Of a stretch of 64,000 nucleotides of DNA, positions 1 to 11,799 are shown in pieces (position 1 is the first letter of the stretch; each line of letters begins with the position of its first letter). The stretch is from positions 1 to 64,000 of the forward strand of contig NW_021167080.1 of NCBI RefSeq assembly GCF_003711515.1, read 5' to 3'. The notes beneath the pieces are model-generated. The model did not search any database. It was given only the letters and a program-made list of their open reading frames with translations, and had not been told where the DNA came from. A program made the translations under genes and the position numbers. The DNA comes from Sodiomyces alkalinus F11. Taxonomy: Eukaryota; Ascomycota; Sordariomycetes; Glomerellales; Plectosphaerellaceae.

Positions 1-1110
1 CTATCCACTAGCTTACCGTTTACATCCTAGATATCTATAGACTACTCACGTAGTAGTTCCGAAAGCAGTCTATAGCTCTTAACTATCTTTCTTAAGTCGG
101 TGCCTCGAACCTTAAGCCTAATAGCGATAAATATATAGATATCCCTATACAGAATAGTAAGGACGATACCGTAGAGCTTAGAGTCTTCGATAAAAGTGCC
201 TTAAACCCGCTTGGCCTTAGCCTTTTAGATAGTGATTTATTATAGTAAGTCCCTAACCTAACAAACGCTATTAATCTCATACGTTTTATGCTTTACCCGA
301 AGCTAATAAACCTTATAAGAGAAGTTAAGTTAGTAGTTAGGATCTAGATAAGAGAACTCTTTAACGAGCTTCTTAACTAGATTAGACTAACCGCCCTTAT
401 CGGCTTGAACCTCTCTAATTAGGCGTTCGATAGCGGGACGAATAGCCGTATCCGTGTATAGGTTAATATAGGTGATCTTATCGGCTTTACTAAGGCGGTT
501 AAGCTTAGTATAGTTATCGTACTACTAAAGAAACGTAGAGAGGGACTTACTATTAAAGCGGGGAGCTCTAGTAGCGAGGGGATCTAGGGGTGCTCTCGAC
601 GTAGCGGTAGTAGGGGGCAGGGCTCTAACGACCTCGGCGATAATACTCTCTCGGTCACGGCTTATTTGGGCTTATAGTAGCTTAATTAGGTCTTTAGCGG
701 TGGTAGGGGGCTGCTAACGCTTAGGGGCGGCGGTAGTAGGAGCGTTTAAAGCAGGCTAGGTAGTGAAAACAGGATGGGTAGGGGTAATAGTCGATCTATA
801 GGCAGGGGCAGATCTAAAGGCTAATCCGGAGGCAGTATTAGGGGTAGTTATCGAAATAGTAGTCGGAGCCGCGGTAGACGTAGTAGTCGGCCTAGAAGCG
901 GGCGGAGGTAAAGCCGTAGCCCCGATATCATGGTTCCCCTAATTAGGGATAGTAGAAGTAACGGGCGTGAGAATAGGGGGAATAGCCGGCGAGGGAGCCT
1001 TATTATCGGAGTCGCTAACGATAATAACGGGGGTAGGCTCGCGATACTAATTCTAAGTATCTATAGTGTTTTAGGTGTAAGTGTAAGGGGGTAGGCGAAT
1101 AATAATAATA
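1..1110 (-). pseudogene. Gypsy-type retrotransposon gag, RIP-degraded, cut by window edge
   Basis: Reading the minus strand from about 1110 leftward gives one frame with only TAG/TAA interruptions. The N-terminal ~200 codons are rich in Pro, Thr and Ala. A capsid-like block follows near 570-400 (APRFNSKSLSTFL, then a Y-N-Y-K segment and IRPAIERL), the usual start of a fungal Ty3/Gypsy gag. The frame continues to the window edge, so pol, if present, lies outside. The 62-codon open stretch at 92-280 is another frame of the same DNA. The family (gag of an LTR element) is fairly clear; the exact clade is not. Confidence 0.6.
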
Positions 1111-1981
1111 GGGTTAGGGCGTTTAGGGTAAGGTTCTTCGAACTAATCGTCTAATAAGAAGATTCTATAAGTGTTCTAGATACTAGCCAGGTTATTATAT
1201 ATATTATCTCGTCTTAATAAGAGTGATAAGGTCTTTAACGAAAGGGTAATAGTAATCCTAGATTTTACTCCGTGATACTTATTTTCGGGGTCTAGCTTTT
1301 CTAACTCACCTTAAAGGAAGAGGCCCCCCACGATTAGGAGATTACCTATTAGTAAAGGGGCTATACTCACGGATATTAATATTAAAAGCATTACCCGCTA
1401 AGCCTTATAAAGAAGTATTATAACCTGCTTACGGGGTCTATAGATGTCCTTACTAGACTATCGGGTCCTCTTATAAGGTATCGTTATTTCGCTCCTATAC
1501 TCGGTATTAGCTTTTTATTAGGTCTGCTAGGGTTTAGTTACCCTAATCCGGGTAAGCTGCTCTCGGCGGTCTTATCTTTTCTTCGCCGTTATACGAGAAT
1601 CTGTTTTAATTAATGGTAGGGGTTATAAGCCCCTTATCGAGTCTATTCTATATCCGGAATCTAACTCTATGGCGATCTAATCGGTTTCTTCCATTCCTAT
1701 AATTACCACCTCCGTGGCGGCGGGTCTTATAATCAAAAGTGTTAATAGTTTTTTAACTCTTACCTAAGTAGTTATTTCTTTTCCTGATCTTATTAGGGTA
1801 AATCTCCCCTCGGTCTTAAAGCGTTAAATCCTTCCTTAGTCGTTATCTTTATAATCTTCCTGAGGTTATTAACTAATAGTCCGTTTAGGAGGGCCGGAAC
1901 CTCCCTCAAACGCCTCTATTACTCTAATCAGGGTCAGAACACTTTAGGGACCCCGAATAAATCCGCCTCCGAGCACTATAT
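1111..1981. other. No gene seen: leader or flank of the gag element
   Basis: I see no continuous frame or domain. The stretch lies upstream of the minus-strand gag and probably holds its leader and 5' LTR, but I could not pair an LTR. TpA is enriched as elsewhere. Confidence 0.4.
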
Positions 1982-2343
1982 TATAACTGGATAAAGACGT
2001 AGTAGCACTAGATCGTTAAGATAAAGATTAGATAAAAAGGTTAGTCCAGCGAAATCATAATATATACCTAAAATATAACTAACACCGCTATAACCTTTAG
2101 CGAAGAAGTAGATCGGTAGTTACTATTCTGATTAGGGTAACGTAAGTTAAACTGGAAAGATACCTTAAACGTAGAATAAGTAATTATAAAAGAGGATAAT
2201 GATTATATCTTAATCCCTTAGTAGGGACGTCCCGAGCCTGTCCTTAATATATATATAGGCAGCGGATCCAGCGGCCTTGAAAGGGGGGTTATATAACCGT
2301 CTACCGAACTACTCTACCGCCGTATCTGCGCGGTTATAGTAAG
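1982..2343 (+). repeat. LTR-G copy 1 (inverted with copy 2)
   Basis: A ~362-bp sequence starting tataactgg and ending near ggttatagta. It is the reverse complement of 2584-2946 over its whole length apart from RIP-type changes (for example tataactgg against tgtaactag). A TG...CA-like frame at both ends suggests an LTR. No coding element of this family is seen beside it and no convincing target duplication is visible. Confidence 0.6.
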
Positions 2344-2583
2344 TAAAGGTATATATAGAGGATTAAATAAAGGACGTCTTAAGCATATAGCCGATAAAGA
2401 TAGTAAGGGGACGGTATATACGGAGGAACTAAAACTAAGAGGATCCCTAATCAGGTATACGTGGAGGACGGGGTAATTAGAGGAATAAGGGTATACGATA
2501 GCTCTTTACTTAGTTTACTTACTTATATCTGCTTATTTTTAGGAGTTATCTACGCTACAAGGGCGTAAATAGATAACTAGGGC

Positions 2584-2946
2584 TGTATTATAACCGCGTA
2601 GATACGGCTTTAGAGTGGTTTAGCAGACGGTTATATAACTCCCTTTTTTAAGGCTACGGGATCCACCTCCTATATATATATTAAGGATAAGCGCCGGATA
2701 TCCCTATCGAGGGATTATTATATAATTATTATCCTCTTTTATAATTACTTATGCCACGTTTAAGGTATCTTTCCAGTTTAACTTACGTTGCCCTGATTAG
2801 AATAATAACTACCGATCTACTTCTTCGCTAAAGGTTATAGCGGTGTTAGTTATATTTTGGTTATGCATCGTGGTTTTACTAGACTAACCTCTTTATCTGA
2901 TCTTTATCTTAACGATCTAGTGCCACTACGTTTTCATCTAGTTACA
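2584..2946 (-). repeat. LTR-G copy 2, inserted in Copia-F RNase H
   Basis: A ~363-bp LTR-like unit. On the minus strand it starts tgtaactagatg and ends ttataataca. Its right end interrupts the RNase H frame of Copia-F just after the EAELL motif. It forms a ~1-kb inverted-repeat structure with 1982-2343 around a 240-bp spacer (2344-2583) that shows no coding content. It could be a foldback element or two independent solo LTRs. Confidence 0.6.
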
Positions 2947-4110
2947 CTAATAGCTCTGCTTCTATTATAGACGTTATGACCGTATCCTGCTTATTAGCGC
3001 GCCACGTTATTATACCGCTAAATAAGCGTATCACGTACGCTTAACTGCTCTTTCGATTAAGGGTATTATCGGTAAATAAGGCGTTAGTATAGATTTCGAT
3101 AGTATCGCTACCCCCTAGTTCTAACGTAAACGATTAGCTATTAATTAGATAAAGGATTAGATAATCGGCGGCCTTATAGTGAATAGGCCCTGGATTAACG
3201 TTAAACCGGTATAGCCTGGATACTATAAACGCGATATTAGGGCGAGATATCACTACTACGTATAGCATAGATCCTATCTTCCGTTAATAGCTTTTAATAT
3301 CCGTTAAGGTCCCTAAATAGGGCAGCAGTTCTGCGATCTTAATTAGGTACGTTAAGCGATAGTTACTACTATACTTACTATTTAGCTTTAAAAGGCGTTC
3401 TAATTTAGTAACGTAGTCGCGTTATAAGAGCCAGATTCTATAGGCAGCGCGGTCGCGAATAACCTTAATACTAAGGAACCACTATAGAGGATCGTTACCT
3501 TATAGGTTATAGTGGCGTTATAGGTTATTAACTGCCTACTCTATCTACGCCTTATATTATTCCTTATAAGCTATAACGATATCGTTAACGTAAAAAAATA
3601 GGATTAAACCGCGGCGCAGAAAATAATATAGTTCTTATGGTACTATCTAGAAGCCGTCCGCTAAAAGGATAGCCGAAAAGTGTTTTTACTAAAGCAGTAA
3701 AGACTCCTTAAGTCTATATAACGTCTTTTTCAGGTATAAACGACTCCTAGGGGCTAGAAAGCCTGGCGGCGAGTATATAAAGATATTATAGGGGAGGGGC
3801 GCGTGTATAAACGCGTTTATAACGTTAAATTAAAATAGCGTAAGGTTAAATCGGGCGGTGATAGCTATTAACGCGCGGAATAACTATCCGGCTAGCGTTA
3901 CTACGTACGTCTCCTTAAGAGAGGATTAATACTACTAATCTCCTTATACTATAAGCCTTACCTTATATTTATATAGAAACCTATACTTATCGAACTTATA
4001 TATTAGTACCTATATCGAATTAAGAATCTAATATCTATCTACTACGGACGCCAGTACCCGTATCCACGACCCTATCTCCTCGTGGCTCCGTAGGTAGTCT
4101 TCTTATGCCT
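2947..4110 (-). pseudogene. Copia-F reverse transcriptase and RNase H
   Basis: The RT frame on the minus strand shows RALIAITARFNLTLFQ-like residues (stop in place of Q) and a YxPPGF-type block. The catalytic motif reads YVNDIVIA at 3581-3592 where the family has YVDD, so one catalytic Asp is lost through a TpG to TpA change. The following RNase H shows the Copia signature SRPNIAFIVSRL near 3250-3215, then a LFSGIITWRANKQDT-like block and EAELL before truncation at 2947. Stops are TAG/TAA only. Confidence 0.85.
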
Positions 4111-4999
4111 ATCGGAATAGGTAACCGTAAGGGTATAAGGGTATATCGCGAGGGTTCTTCGGAGGAGGAGGGAGGTGTTTACGGTAGATCTTTACGGCCG
4201 TCGGGGTAATTACTGGAGCACCCGCTAAAGTAACCGCCGGGGTTATATTTCCCGATATAGCCTCCCGGGTTATGCTTCCGGTGGCTGCCGCTAGGGCCGT
4301 GGATTTATAGGGTATCGTTCAGCGTCGCTGTAGCGCTATAGGCGTGGATCCTTTTAACCGTAATTTAGTTAGCGGAATTCTATTTAATATATATATATTA
4401 TATACGTAACGGCTAGTGTTAAATACTATAACCTAATAATCTCTTTTTTAGCTATCTCTTTACCGAATTAGTTACGCTCCTTTATTTAATAGGAGCCCTA
4501 TAGCCGTAGCTATAGGGGTATTATAGCACCGTATTCCGTTATCCTAGAACCCTACGGCCGTAGGGGTATCACGGTTTCCTAATATAACGGCTACTATTAG
4601 CGCTATAACCGACGGCGGGGTTACTAGTAGAGTGGGAAGTAATAGATCGGGCGGATATAGACGGTGATTAGGCGTTATACCGGCTAAATCACACTATTCA
4701 TAACCTAAATCTTATCCTAATTACCTCGAGATAGCCTCCTTGACCCCTTTACGGCCGGGTATTACGGACTATAACCTTAACAGTAAAGCCGTCGAGGAAG
4801 GGAATCCGGGGGCGTTTATCCCCGGATCTAAGAATTTAAAATAAGCAGTTATATAAATGGGGGGGTCCTTAGCTTATACGTCCGTAAACGGCCGTGAATC
4901 TCTAGCCCTCTCCTACTCGATCTAACTAATTAGGTCTTCTAATTACTCCTCGGTTAAATAACGGAGGTTGTCCTTAAAGGTGGCGATATCGCCGTTAAA

Positions 5000-5960
5000 G
5001 AAGGCGCGTTCGTTAAAATCCATATCGCGCGTTCGAATAACGCGGTTATAGCGGCGTAGGCTAGGCACCCAGATACGGAAAATATTAGTGGAATCGTAGC
5101 CGATAAGGTAGCCGATATAGGCGCGAGGAGCGATACAATTTAATAGCTTATTAGCAGCCTTCTAGGCGTCCTTTATTATCGTGTACGCCTTATAGCCGTA
5201 AGCTCGAAGGTGTGATAAAATCGGCTTCCTTTTAAAAAGGACCTCGTATAGCGTTTTCCATTCCTTATTATACTGCCTTCGTGGCGTACGGTTATAGACG
5301 TACGTAGCTGTGGGAATAGCCTCAGGCTATATAAACGGCGGTAGTTTTACGTGGATATTTATCGCACGACCTTTTGAGATAACCACGGTAGTAGCGTGTT
5401 CGGTACCCCCGTTCTACGCTTAAGTGTCGGTAGCAGATACCTCTAAAAGGATACCTTTATTACGCAGGAATTAGGTAATATCGTGGTATTAAGTTAGTTC
5501 GTTATTAGATTTGAAAACGCATACCTTATAGCCTAATTAGCGGTCCACCTAGGCGAGGAATTCCTTAATTATTACGAGGATATCCACTGCTAGCTTACTC
5601 TTTATAACGTAGGTGGCCGTAAAACTACTATAACGGTCGGTGAAAAATATAAACCGCGAGTCCCTATCGGACGTTCTGTTAAAATCCGTGAAATTAATCG
5701 CCTACCGCTCCCCTGCGTAAGCAGGTATAGTGCGAGGGCGCCTGCTAATATACCGTTTAATCTTTATAAGCTTATAGGCTTCGTAGTCGATAGTTATTAG
5801 TCCCTGTATTTTAACCCCCTACGTCTACTCTTCTAGGTGTCTAAGCGGTTTAGGGCCAGCGTGCCCTAGTCGTAGATACTATAAGATACCCTCTGTAGTG
5901 CTTAGATAGCGTATCGTCGATTTATAGATAGCTTTTCGGGTGGAAGAAGAGCCTAGAAAA
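5000..5960 (-). pseudogene. Copia-F integrase
   Basis: The DDE integrase core is recognisable. A first-Asp region FIFFTDRYSSF lies near 5650, FKSNNEL stands where the family has SDNGxE, and NGGTEHA stands where it has NGVAER. The DAYKxxKIKRYISRR-like linker precedes the core. Downstream are YNRTPR, LRAYGYKAY and GYLIGYDS, typical of the Copia integrase C-terminal half. The element relies on this enzyme for cDNA insertion. The second catalytic Asp appears changed to Asn by RIP. Confidence 0.85.
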
Positions 5961-6039
5961 GCAGCCGTAGATTAGTTAGAGGGCACGTATTTAATAACGG
6001 TTTAATCGAAGCGGTGACTTAGCTGGTATAGTATAGATC

Positions 6040-6370
6040 TATCGGAACGCCGAATATAGTTATTTGGTGGCTTTTAATCCTACTAGTATCCTCGAAGACG
6101 TAGGCGTTAGTTAGAGATTAAATTATAGACAAAATCCTCGTACTATACGACGTTTAATAGCCTGAAATCGAGGCCTCCTATTAGTCCGTTTAATCTTATA
6201 GTCACGTTACCGTAACCTTTAATGGGCAGGGACGAACTGCCTACGACCACGCAGTCTCCCGGCGTGGCGGGTGTAAAATCAGAAAAGCGGGAAAAATCGT
6301 TAAAAATATAAATAGTAGCACCGGAATTAAGGATAGCAGAGGTTTAAAGAGGGTAGCTAGTAGTAGTGCT
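6040..6370 (-). pseudogene. Copia-F aspartic protease
   Basis: The minus-strand frame contains LNSGATIYIFNDFS near 6310-6270, matching the Copia protease active-site block LDSGAT with Asp changed to Asn by RIP. It then reads VVVGSSSLPIKGYGNV and the RLNGLIG...L.NVV region found in Copia proteases. It is fused upstream of integrase as expected. The 6371-6855 stretch toward gag is degraded and I could not place a zinc knuckle in it. Confidence 0.75.
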
Positions 6371-6854
6371 AGCCGTAAAGGTAGCGGCGTGGGAGACGCC
6401 GCTACGGACGCTACTGCAGTTAAGTCACGCCTCTTTAAGCTATACAGAGTCCCGGCTTATATCCTTCTTCATATTCTTTACAGCGCGTAGTTCTTCCACT
6501 TCCGCGCATAGCGAGGGGTCGTATTTAAGGATCCGTTAGACGGTTATTTTAGTGCTCTTAAAGGGTGTTTAATCGTTTTATGCCGTATCCGAGAATAGAT
6601 AGAAGTAGGCGTTAATATCGTGGCTAGGTATAGCGTATACGCGGTAGATCTGCCCTCTTTATAGAGTAGATTAGCGGCGCTTAGAAGAGGAACGGTTAGT
6701 TAAAGCAGCTAAATGTATGGCTATAGATACCACGGTAATAGGATTCTTAGCTTTATTCTTCCCACGGCCGCCCTTCTTACGGGGCTTAGCCGTGGCCTCT
6801 AAGGTATCTTCACCCTCTTCGCTTCCGGTATACAGTATAGGGAATACTATAGTG

Positions 6855-7675
6855 CGGTGGTTACCGCGTTTTCCTTAGTCTTTCAGTCTAGTATTAATAT
6901 ACTTCTGGCTAAGGGTGTAAAGGTCTTCGGGTATAACTACTTAGTTATCTATAAGGCGTCCCTCGGCCTTAGTCTAATCGCGGCCGGTATAGGGGCGTAT
7001 GCCTCTAAAGAAATCTATAACCTATATATACGTGGCGGGCTTTGAACCAGTATCTTTATAGCTTTATAGCAGTAGCTACTACTTATCTAACCACTCCCCG
7101 AGCTTCTTAAGGCTATTCGCAGGGTACCGTGCGTGCTCGATATACTCTTCGTGGGTATCGGTTTAGCGGGTGGCTAGGTATTAATCCGTATCGTGTTTAA
7201 CGGCGTCGTACACCTCGCGAGGCGTGCCTCCTTATAGTAGTTATCTACGGCTTGAGTCGATAGTATTAACCTACTAGGTCAGTATAGCGTTAATTCCCTT
7301 TAGGTAGCTATCGTATTACGTTTATAGGATCTTCCAGCGCGCGATTTCGATATCGTACGCTTTCTAGCCAGCGTCTATAAGGTCGAGATATTATGTAGGG
7401 GTACGCCTAGGCGTTATAGAGGGGAAAGAGTCGTAATTCGGTATTATAGGCTCCTCGGGTAACTAAGTCGGATTAACTAGGCGGAGAAACCTCCACACGT
7501 TATTATAGGGGGTAACTAATTCGTATAGGCGTCGCCAGAGCTCCTAATCCTTATAGGTTTTATACGTAATAGGGCTGAGATGCGATATCTTGATGGTTGT
7601 TTATAGATTAACACGCTATATCGGCGCAGCTAGATAGCTTCTTAAATCGGTAGTAGTGGTAGAGGTAAAAAAGGT
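6855..7675 (-). pseudogene. Copia-F gag
   Basis: One minus-strand frame starts close to the 5' LTR (serine/threonine-rich start near 7670). It runs through WELWRRLYELVTP, WRFLRLVNP and a WLDKWQLLL-like stretch in which W and Q codons appear as TAG, then TYIQVIDFFRGI. This is the layout of a Copia gag polyprotein, the capsid and RNA-packaging part of the element. The plus-strand open stretch at 6857-7045 lies opposite this frame and is not a gene. Confidence 0.75.
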
Positions 7676-7707
7676 AGGTAGTTCACTTAGTAAGTGAGAC
7701 TCTTAAT

Positions 7708-7911
7708 TGTCAGATAAAGCGTAGTTAAAATCGTTATAAAATAGGTCAAAATTTAATTAAGACAATCATCTACTATTATAACTGTCTTAGACCGTCAGGC
7801 AAACGCTACCACCGTATTTTATATGGTGTAGATTCTGCAAGCGTCCACCCGGATTATACTCTTGGCAATCCGGCCCATTACGTAATCGAAAAGACTGTAG
7901 TCTGTTCGATA
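7708..7911 (-). repeat. Copia-F 5' LTR, weakly RIPped
   Basis: In plus-strand reading it runs from tgtcagataaagcg to tctgttcgata (TG...CA after allowing one RIP change). Immediately inside lies attaagagtctcac on the minus strand, the same putative primer-binding stretch found just inside the left LTR of element K. It aligns over most of its length with the element K LTRs. Unlike its surroundings it keeps many CA and TG dinucleotides. A second piece of this LTR type lies at 53703-53788. Confidence 0.75.
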
Positions 7912-8436
7912 GCTAGTAGTGCTTCTAAGAAGTGTAAGACTACGACGACTAGAGTGTAGTTACCTCCTCCACCCCTTATTAAACAGTAGTAGATAAGTAG
8001 ATATAAGGAAAGGGGTTTCGCGGGGTCTAACTCTAAAGGACCCTTACTTCCATTATATCGGCTATCTAGTAAACATTAAATTTCATAATATAACGCCTAC
8101 TATCCGATTCGAGTTATACCGCTACCCTTATACCGTGTCCGCTAGGTATACTTTTTACTTTATATATAACGGTCGGCGTTATAACGCTATAAGTCCACGG
8201 TCTTTCCCTATTAAATCCCCTTTAGTTTTATTATTTACCTTATATATAGCTTCCCTCCGCTAGTCGTAAAGCGGCTATCTAACTATAAAAGGTCCGCATT
8301 AATACTGGTACTAAGGACGGGTTAAATAAGAGCCGTTATATAAGTTTACCCTTTTTCTATATTATATAACTACGTAGGTATATACTAACTAGACTATAGA
8401 CTATAGTAGTAGAGTGCTAAACTATTCTTAAAGCTT
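7912..8436. other. No gene seen
   Basis: The first ~80 bases are still CA-rich like the LTR beside them; beyond ~8000 the TpA-rich pattern resumes. No frame, repeat partner or RNA gene was recognised. Confidence 0.4.
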
Positions 8437-9225
8437 TTTTGGGAAGCTTAAGAAAGAGGCTAGCTTTTCCATCGCCGATAAGACTTATACCGTGTATTGG
8501 GTAAGGGAAAAAGTTAATAACGCCCGCTAGAAAATAGCAGAGGATATCCTTAAAGCTATTTAGCATCTAGCGTTATCGCTTTATCATTATATCGAGTAGC
8601 AGTCTATTTAAATTAGACTATAGGAACGGCTTATTATTACCTTTAAACGGATCGCCTTTAACTACTTATATACTCCCGGAGTATTCCCTGTCGTGTTGGC
8701 TCCCGCGCCCGTTCTTGCTCCCGCTCCCGCTCCCCTCTTTTTTTCTCGTCCGGTCCCCGTTGATTATATATCCCTCATCTTGTTGTTCCCCTTTTTACCG
8801 CTTTTACTAATAAAGATAAGGATAACTCTACCGTGTAGGGTCCACCGGACCTATATAATATCCCTAACTCCGACTATATAGCGCCTATAACGCCGGCGAG
8901 GAAGAAATCGGCTGCAAAGAAGAAGGCGATGCGGAAGAAAAAGATAACGCCGTCGATATCTTTACTGAAGAATAAGAAGAAGTAGTAAAGGCCTAAGGCT
9001 CCTATTCTTTTTTCGGATAACACGCTATCTACTAACCGGTACGAGGTGGATAAGGATAGTAACTATATAAATAGAAACGCTACTACTACAGGGTAGAGCG
9101 AGGTATATATAGAGCAAAAGGGGGATGGCCCTCGGGCACTTACCTTATTAGATTCGGAGTTAAAGGGCTATACCGATAATCTATAACCGTACTAGACGTC
9201 CTTAGATAGTATATACGGAGGACTA
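8437..9225 (+). pseudogene. Unrecognised degenerate frame with Ala-Pro repeat
   Basis: A plus-strand frame from about 8437 reads KLKKEASFSIADKTYTVYW and onward with only TAG/TAA stops. An Ala-Pro run (VLAPAPVLAPAPAPLFF, near 8695-8750) follows, and after a frame change a Lys/Arg-rich patch (8895-8985) and an acidic C-terminal part to about 9225. It lies antisense to, and downstream of, the chromodomain of Gypsy-H. That is the same position as the antisense frame of Gypsy-B, but I see no clear sequence similarity between the two. No known domain was recognised. Confidence 0.35.
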
Positions 9226-9228
9226 GAA

Positions 9229-9262
9229 CTTTTTTTTTTTCTTTTTTTTTCTTTTTGTTTTC
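9229..9262. repeat. Poly-pyrimidine tract
   Basis: About 34 bases, almost all T with single C and one G. It could be the polypurine tract (minus strand) of Gypsy-H or an A-rich tail. It lacks CpA and so is immune to RIP. Confidence 0.6.
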
Positions 9263-9479
9263 AATAACTTCTAGGGTACCCCCGCTCGCCACTTTTATTA
9301 TATCTACTCGATTGTCCTATCGTGACTATAATACCTAACTACCTAAGGGGACGAGATAGAAGAAAAGGGGAGAGATAAAAGAAAAAACGTTTAACTACTT
9401 AAGGGGAGGAGATCGAAGAAGAAGGGAGAAAGGTGAAACTTAATAGGCTAGTCGTAGTCGTACGGTACTCTAGGCCTAT

Positions 9480-9990
9480 TCCCGGCTAGTCTGTACTTAA
9501 AGTAGGTATTAATAAGCTTATCCGGTATATTATTTTTAGGCCCCTATATACTCTCCTTACTATAGTACCTAGTCTATTAAATCAGGTATTAACAATATTT
9601 CCCTTAATAGCGATACTTTAAGATTACTTCGACCTTATATTCCTTAGAGACCGGTTTTATATTAACTTCTTATAGATCGGGCACCTTTCCGTCGCGGGTC
9701 TTTTATAATTCTGGTAAAAAGATACGGAAAACGTTATAAATACCTATAATCTTCGGGGGGGCGAGTTAGTCTACTCGTCTATATATACCTATAACCTTAG
9801 TGGCTTTATATAGTCTAATCAATATATCGCTAAATTTCTTCGAAGGCCTATACTATTAGATATTCTTTATAGAGAGTAAGATATATTTATTAACCTGGAA
9901 ACGTTTTTACATTCTCCTAGTATTATAGTATTATTTATATATGCTTTAGGCTTTTTAAATTAGATTTATAAGCGAGCGGCGGTATATAAC
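9480..9990 (-). pseudogene. Gypsy-H integrase C-terminus with chromodomain
   Basis: The minus-strand frame shows RRPSKKFSDILI, YKATKVIG and YNVFRIFLPEL, the GPF/Y-type C-terminal region of Ty3/Gypsy integrases. A chromodomain follows (KEYKVEVILKYRY, then PDKLINTYFK near 9520-9485). Chromodomains tether chromovirus integrase to heterochromatin. Only this C-terminal part of pol is present, because the upstream pol is cut off near 10000 where LINE-3 starts. Stops are RIP-type. Confidence 0.75.
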
Positions 9991-10264
9991 TAGCCGACTT
10001 CCAATACACCTATTAACTACGTGTGCGTAATAGGAGTAAACTCTATAAAACTACTAAGATAGCGATTATAACTATCGCCTCCCTCCCGAGATACTATTAT
10101 AGCAGTACCGTAATATCGACGCTACGGTCTAACCAGAAGAATCGATAGATAGTATTATCCCGACTTCGACCACGTAAAGTTCTTAACGGACTCACTTTTC
10201 GTAATATAAACGCTCCCCCACCCCTTAGGGCAGGACGCCGCGCCGAACCGATATATACCTAAGA

Positions 10265-11590
10265 GGGGACCGTTATGCCCCCTAGAACCGAGAATAGTAA
10301 ATCTTAAGACAGAAATTCAGGCCCTGCTAGCTAATGGAAATACGATTAAATAAGTTATTAAGCTAGTAAAGGAACTAATCATAATACGTAGTACTTATAA
10401 TGCTACTAGTATAATACTATTAGTATACCTATATGCTTCCGTCCGCTACGTTATCCAAGAGAAACTCCGAAAAGGTATTAGCGGTATAAAGGAGACCTAG
10501 GCCACTATTATAGCCCGGGCTCCTATAATAGTACTAACGCGAGACCCCGCCCCCCTTAAAGTAATCCCCGCTAAATATTACCGGGAATTATTCGTCCGCT
10601 AAGGAACCCTCCCCGAGGACTAGCCCTTTAAAGCTAGGGCCCTAAAAAAAACTATTTAAGCTATAAACGCTATTATTACCTGATACGATACCCTAACGGC
10701 ATAGAAGCTACTTAGTGGAGATACCTGCCTTACCTTTACTAAAAGGGTATAATAATAGCCTACCTATAAGGAGTAATAGATTAAGAAGGCCTTTAGTAAA
10801 GGACTTATTTTAGCCGCGCGAACTTACCCTATATTTACTAAAGCTATCCCTTAAAAGGTCCTTAGCACCCTATCCAAAAAAGACCTGCTAATATCCTGAT
10901 AAGAAATAAATCCCGAGGCTAAAATCCTCTAAGCGCGATAATAAGTACCCCGCCACGGTACCGGCAGGGGTACGCTTCTTCTTATCGAATCGGCTTACAT
11001 GGAAGGGGTAATAAGCCTTATCCAGAATACCCCCCTCTTTAAAGGGGGTAGTTATATCTACGAATTATACGATTCTAACCTTAGCCTTCTAAGGTGCTAT
11101 AAGTGCCTATATATTGGCTATAAGGCTAGCGGCTACCTTAGAGTAAAGAGGGTATATTATTATTACGCTAAGCCCGAATTAGCATACTTATAAAGCCTAG
11201 GATACTATAATGCTATAGCGCCTAAGCGCTACTGTTATTATACCGCCTACGCCGGAGATTAGAATACTTTTAATACTTTATACTGGCTATTAAAGCAAAA
11301 GACCAAGAAGTCCCGGGAGGCGTATAAGTACTAAGTTAGGGGCTTTAATATCACCTATTAGACTAAAGTGGTATACCCGTAGTAGTCGTAGATCTTCCCC
11401 CCGATTATTATCTCCTACGACTAAGACCGACCCCTTTATAGGGGTAGAGGATACCCCCCGAAAAGGACTAAAGGCTAGGAGGGCTCCCCGATACCGGGCC
11501 TAATAAGCGCTTATATAATCCTCGCGGGACTAGTAAGGTACTATAATAGAGGCCTTAAAGCTAGACCCCGGATATACTAAGTATATTATC
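10265..11590 (+). pseudogene. LINE-3 ORF1 (gag-like, zinc knuckles)
   Basis: The frame has RIP-type stops only. Its C-terminal part holds CCHC-type knuckles: LRCYKCLYIGYKASGYLRV followed by RVYYYYAKPEL and RYCYYTAY, where several Cys and His codons have become Tyr (11080-11260). The 64-codon open stretch at 10999-11193 is a surviving piece of this real frame. ORF1 proteins bind element RNA. The ~440-codon length fits the Tad family. Confidence 0.8.
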
Positions 11591-11799
11591 TTAACCCTCC
11601 CCCTTTTTAATTAATAAGTGTCTATATTCTTTTCTGAAATATAAGGAGGAGTTAGGCGCGGAGGGCGCTTCCGCTCCGGTACTGTGCTAAATATAATATA
11701 ATAACGATTTAGGAACCCGGCCTTAATCCTTTCACGAAAAGTCTAGTCTACCCCTCCTAAGGGGTGTACCGACTAGTCTAGGGAGGGGGCCGCGCCCTC

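Larger units (their letters stand above)
2947..7911 (-). mobile_element. Copia-F: Ty1/Copia element, 3' end lost
   Basis: The minus-strand order is 5' LTR (7708-7911), gag (~7675-6855), protease (~6370-6040), integrase (~5960-5000), reverse transcriptase and RNase H (~4110-2947). Integrase preceding RT is the Ty1/Copia order. RNase H breaks off at the LTR-G insertion, and no 3' LTR or resumption of RNase H is seen to the left. All frames carry RIP-type stops, so the element is dead. Confidence 0.85.

Noticed and set aside
6857..7045. Plus-strand 62-codon frame
   Set aside because: Opposite the Copia-F gag, which has recognisable domains on the minus strand.
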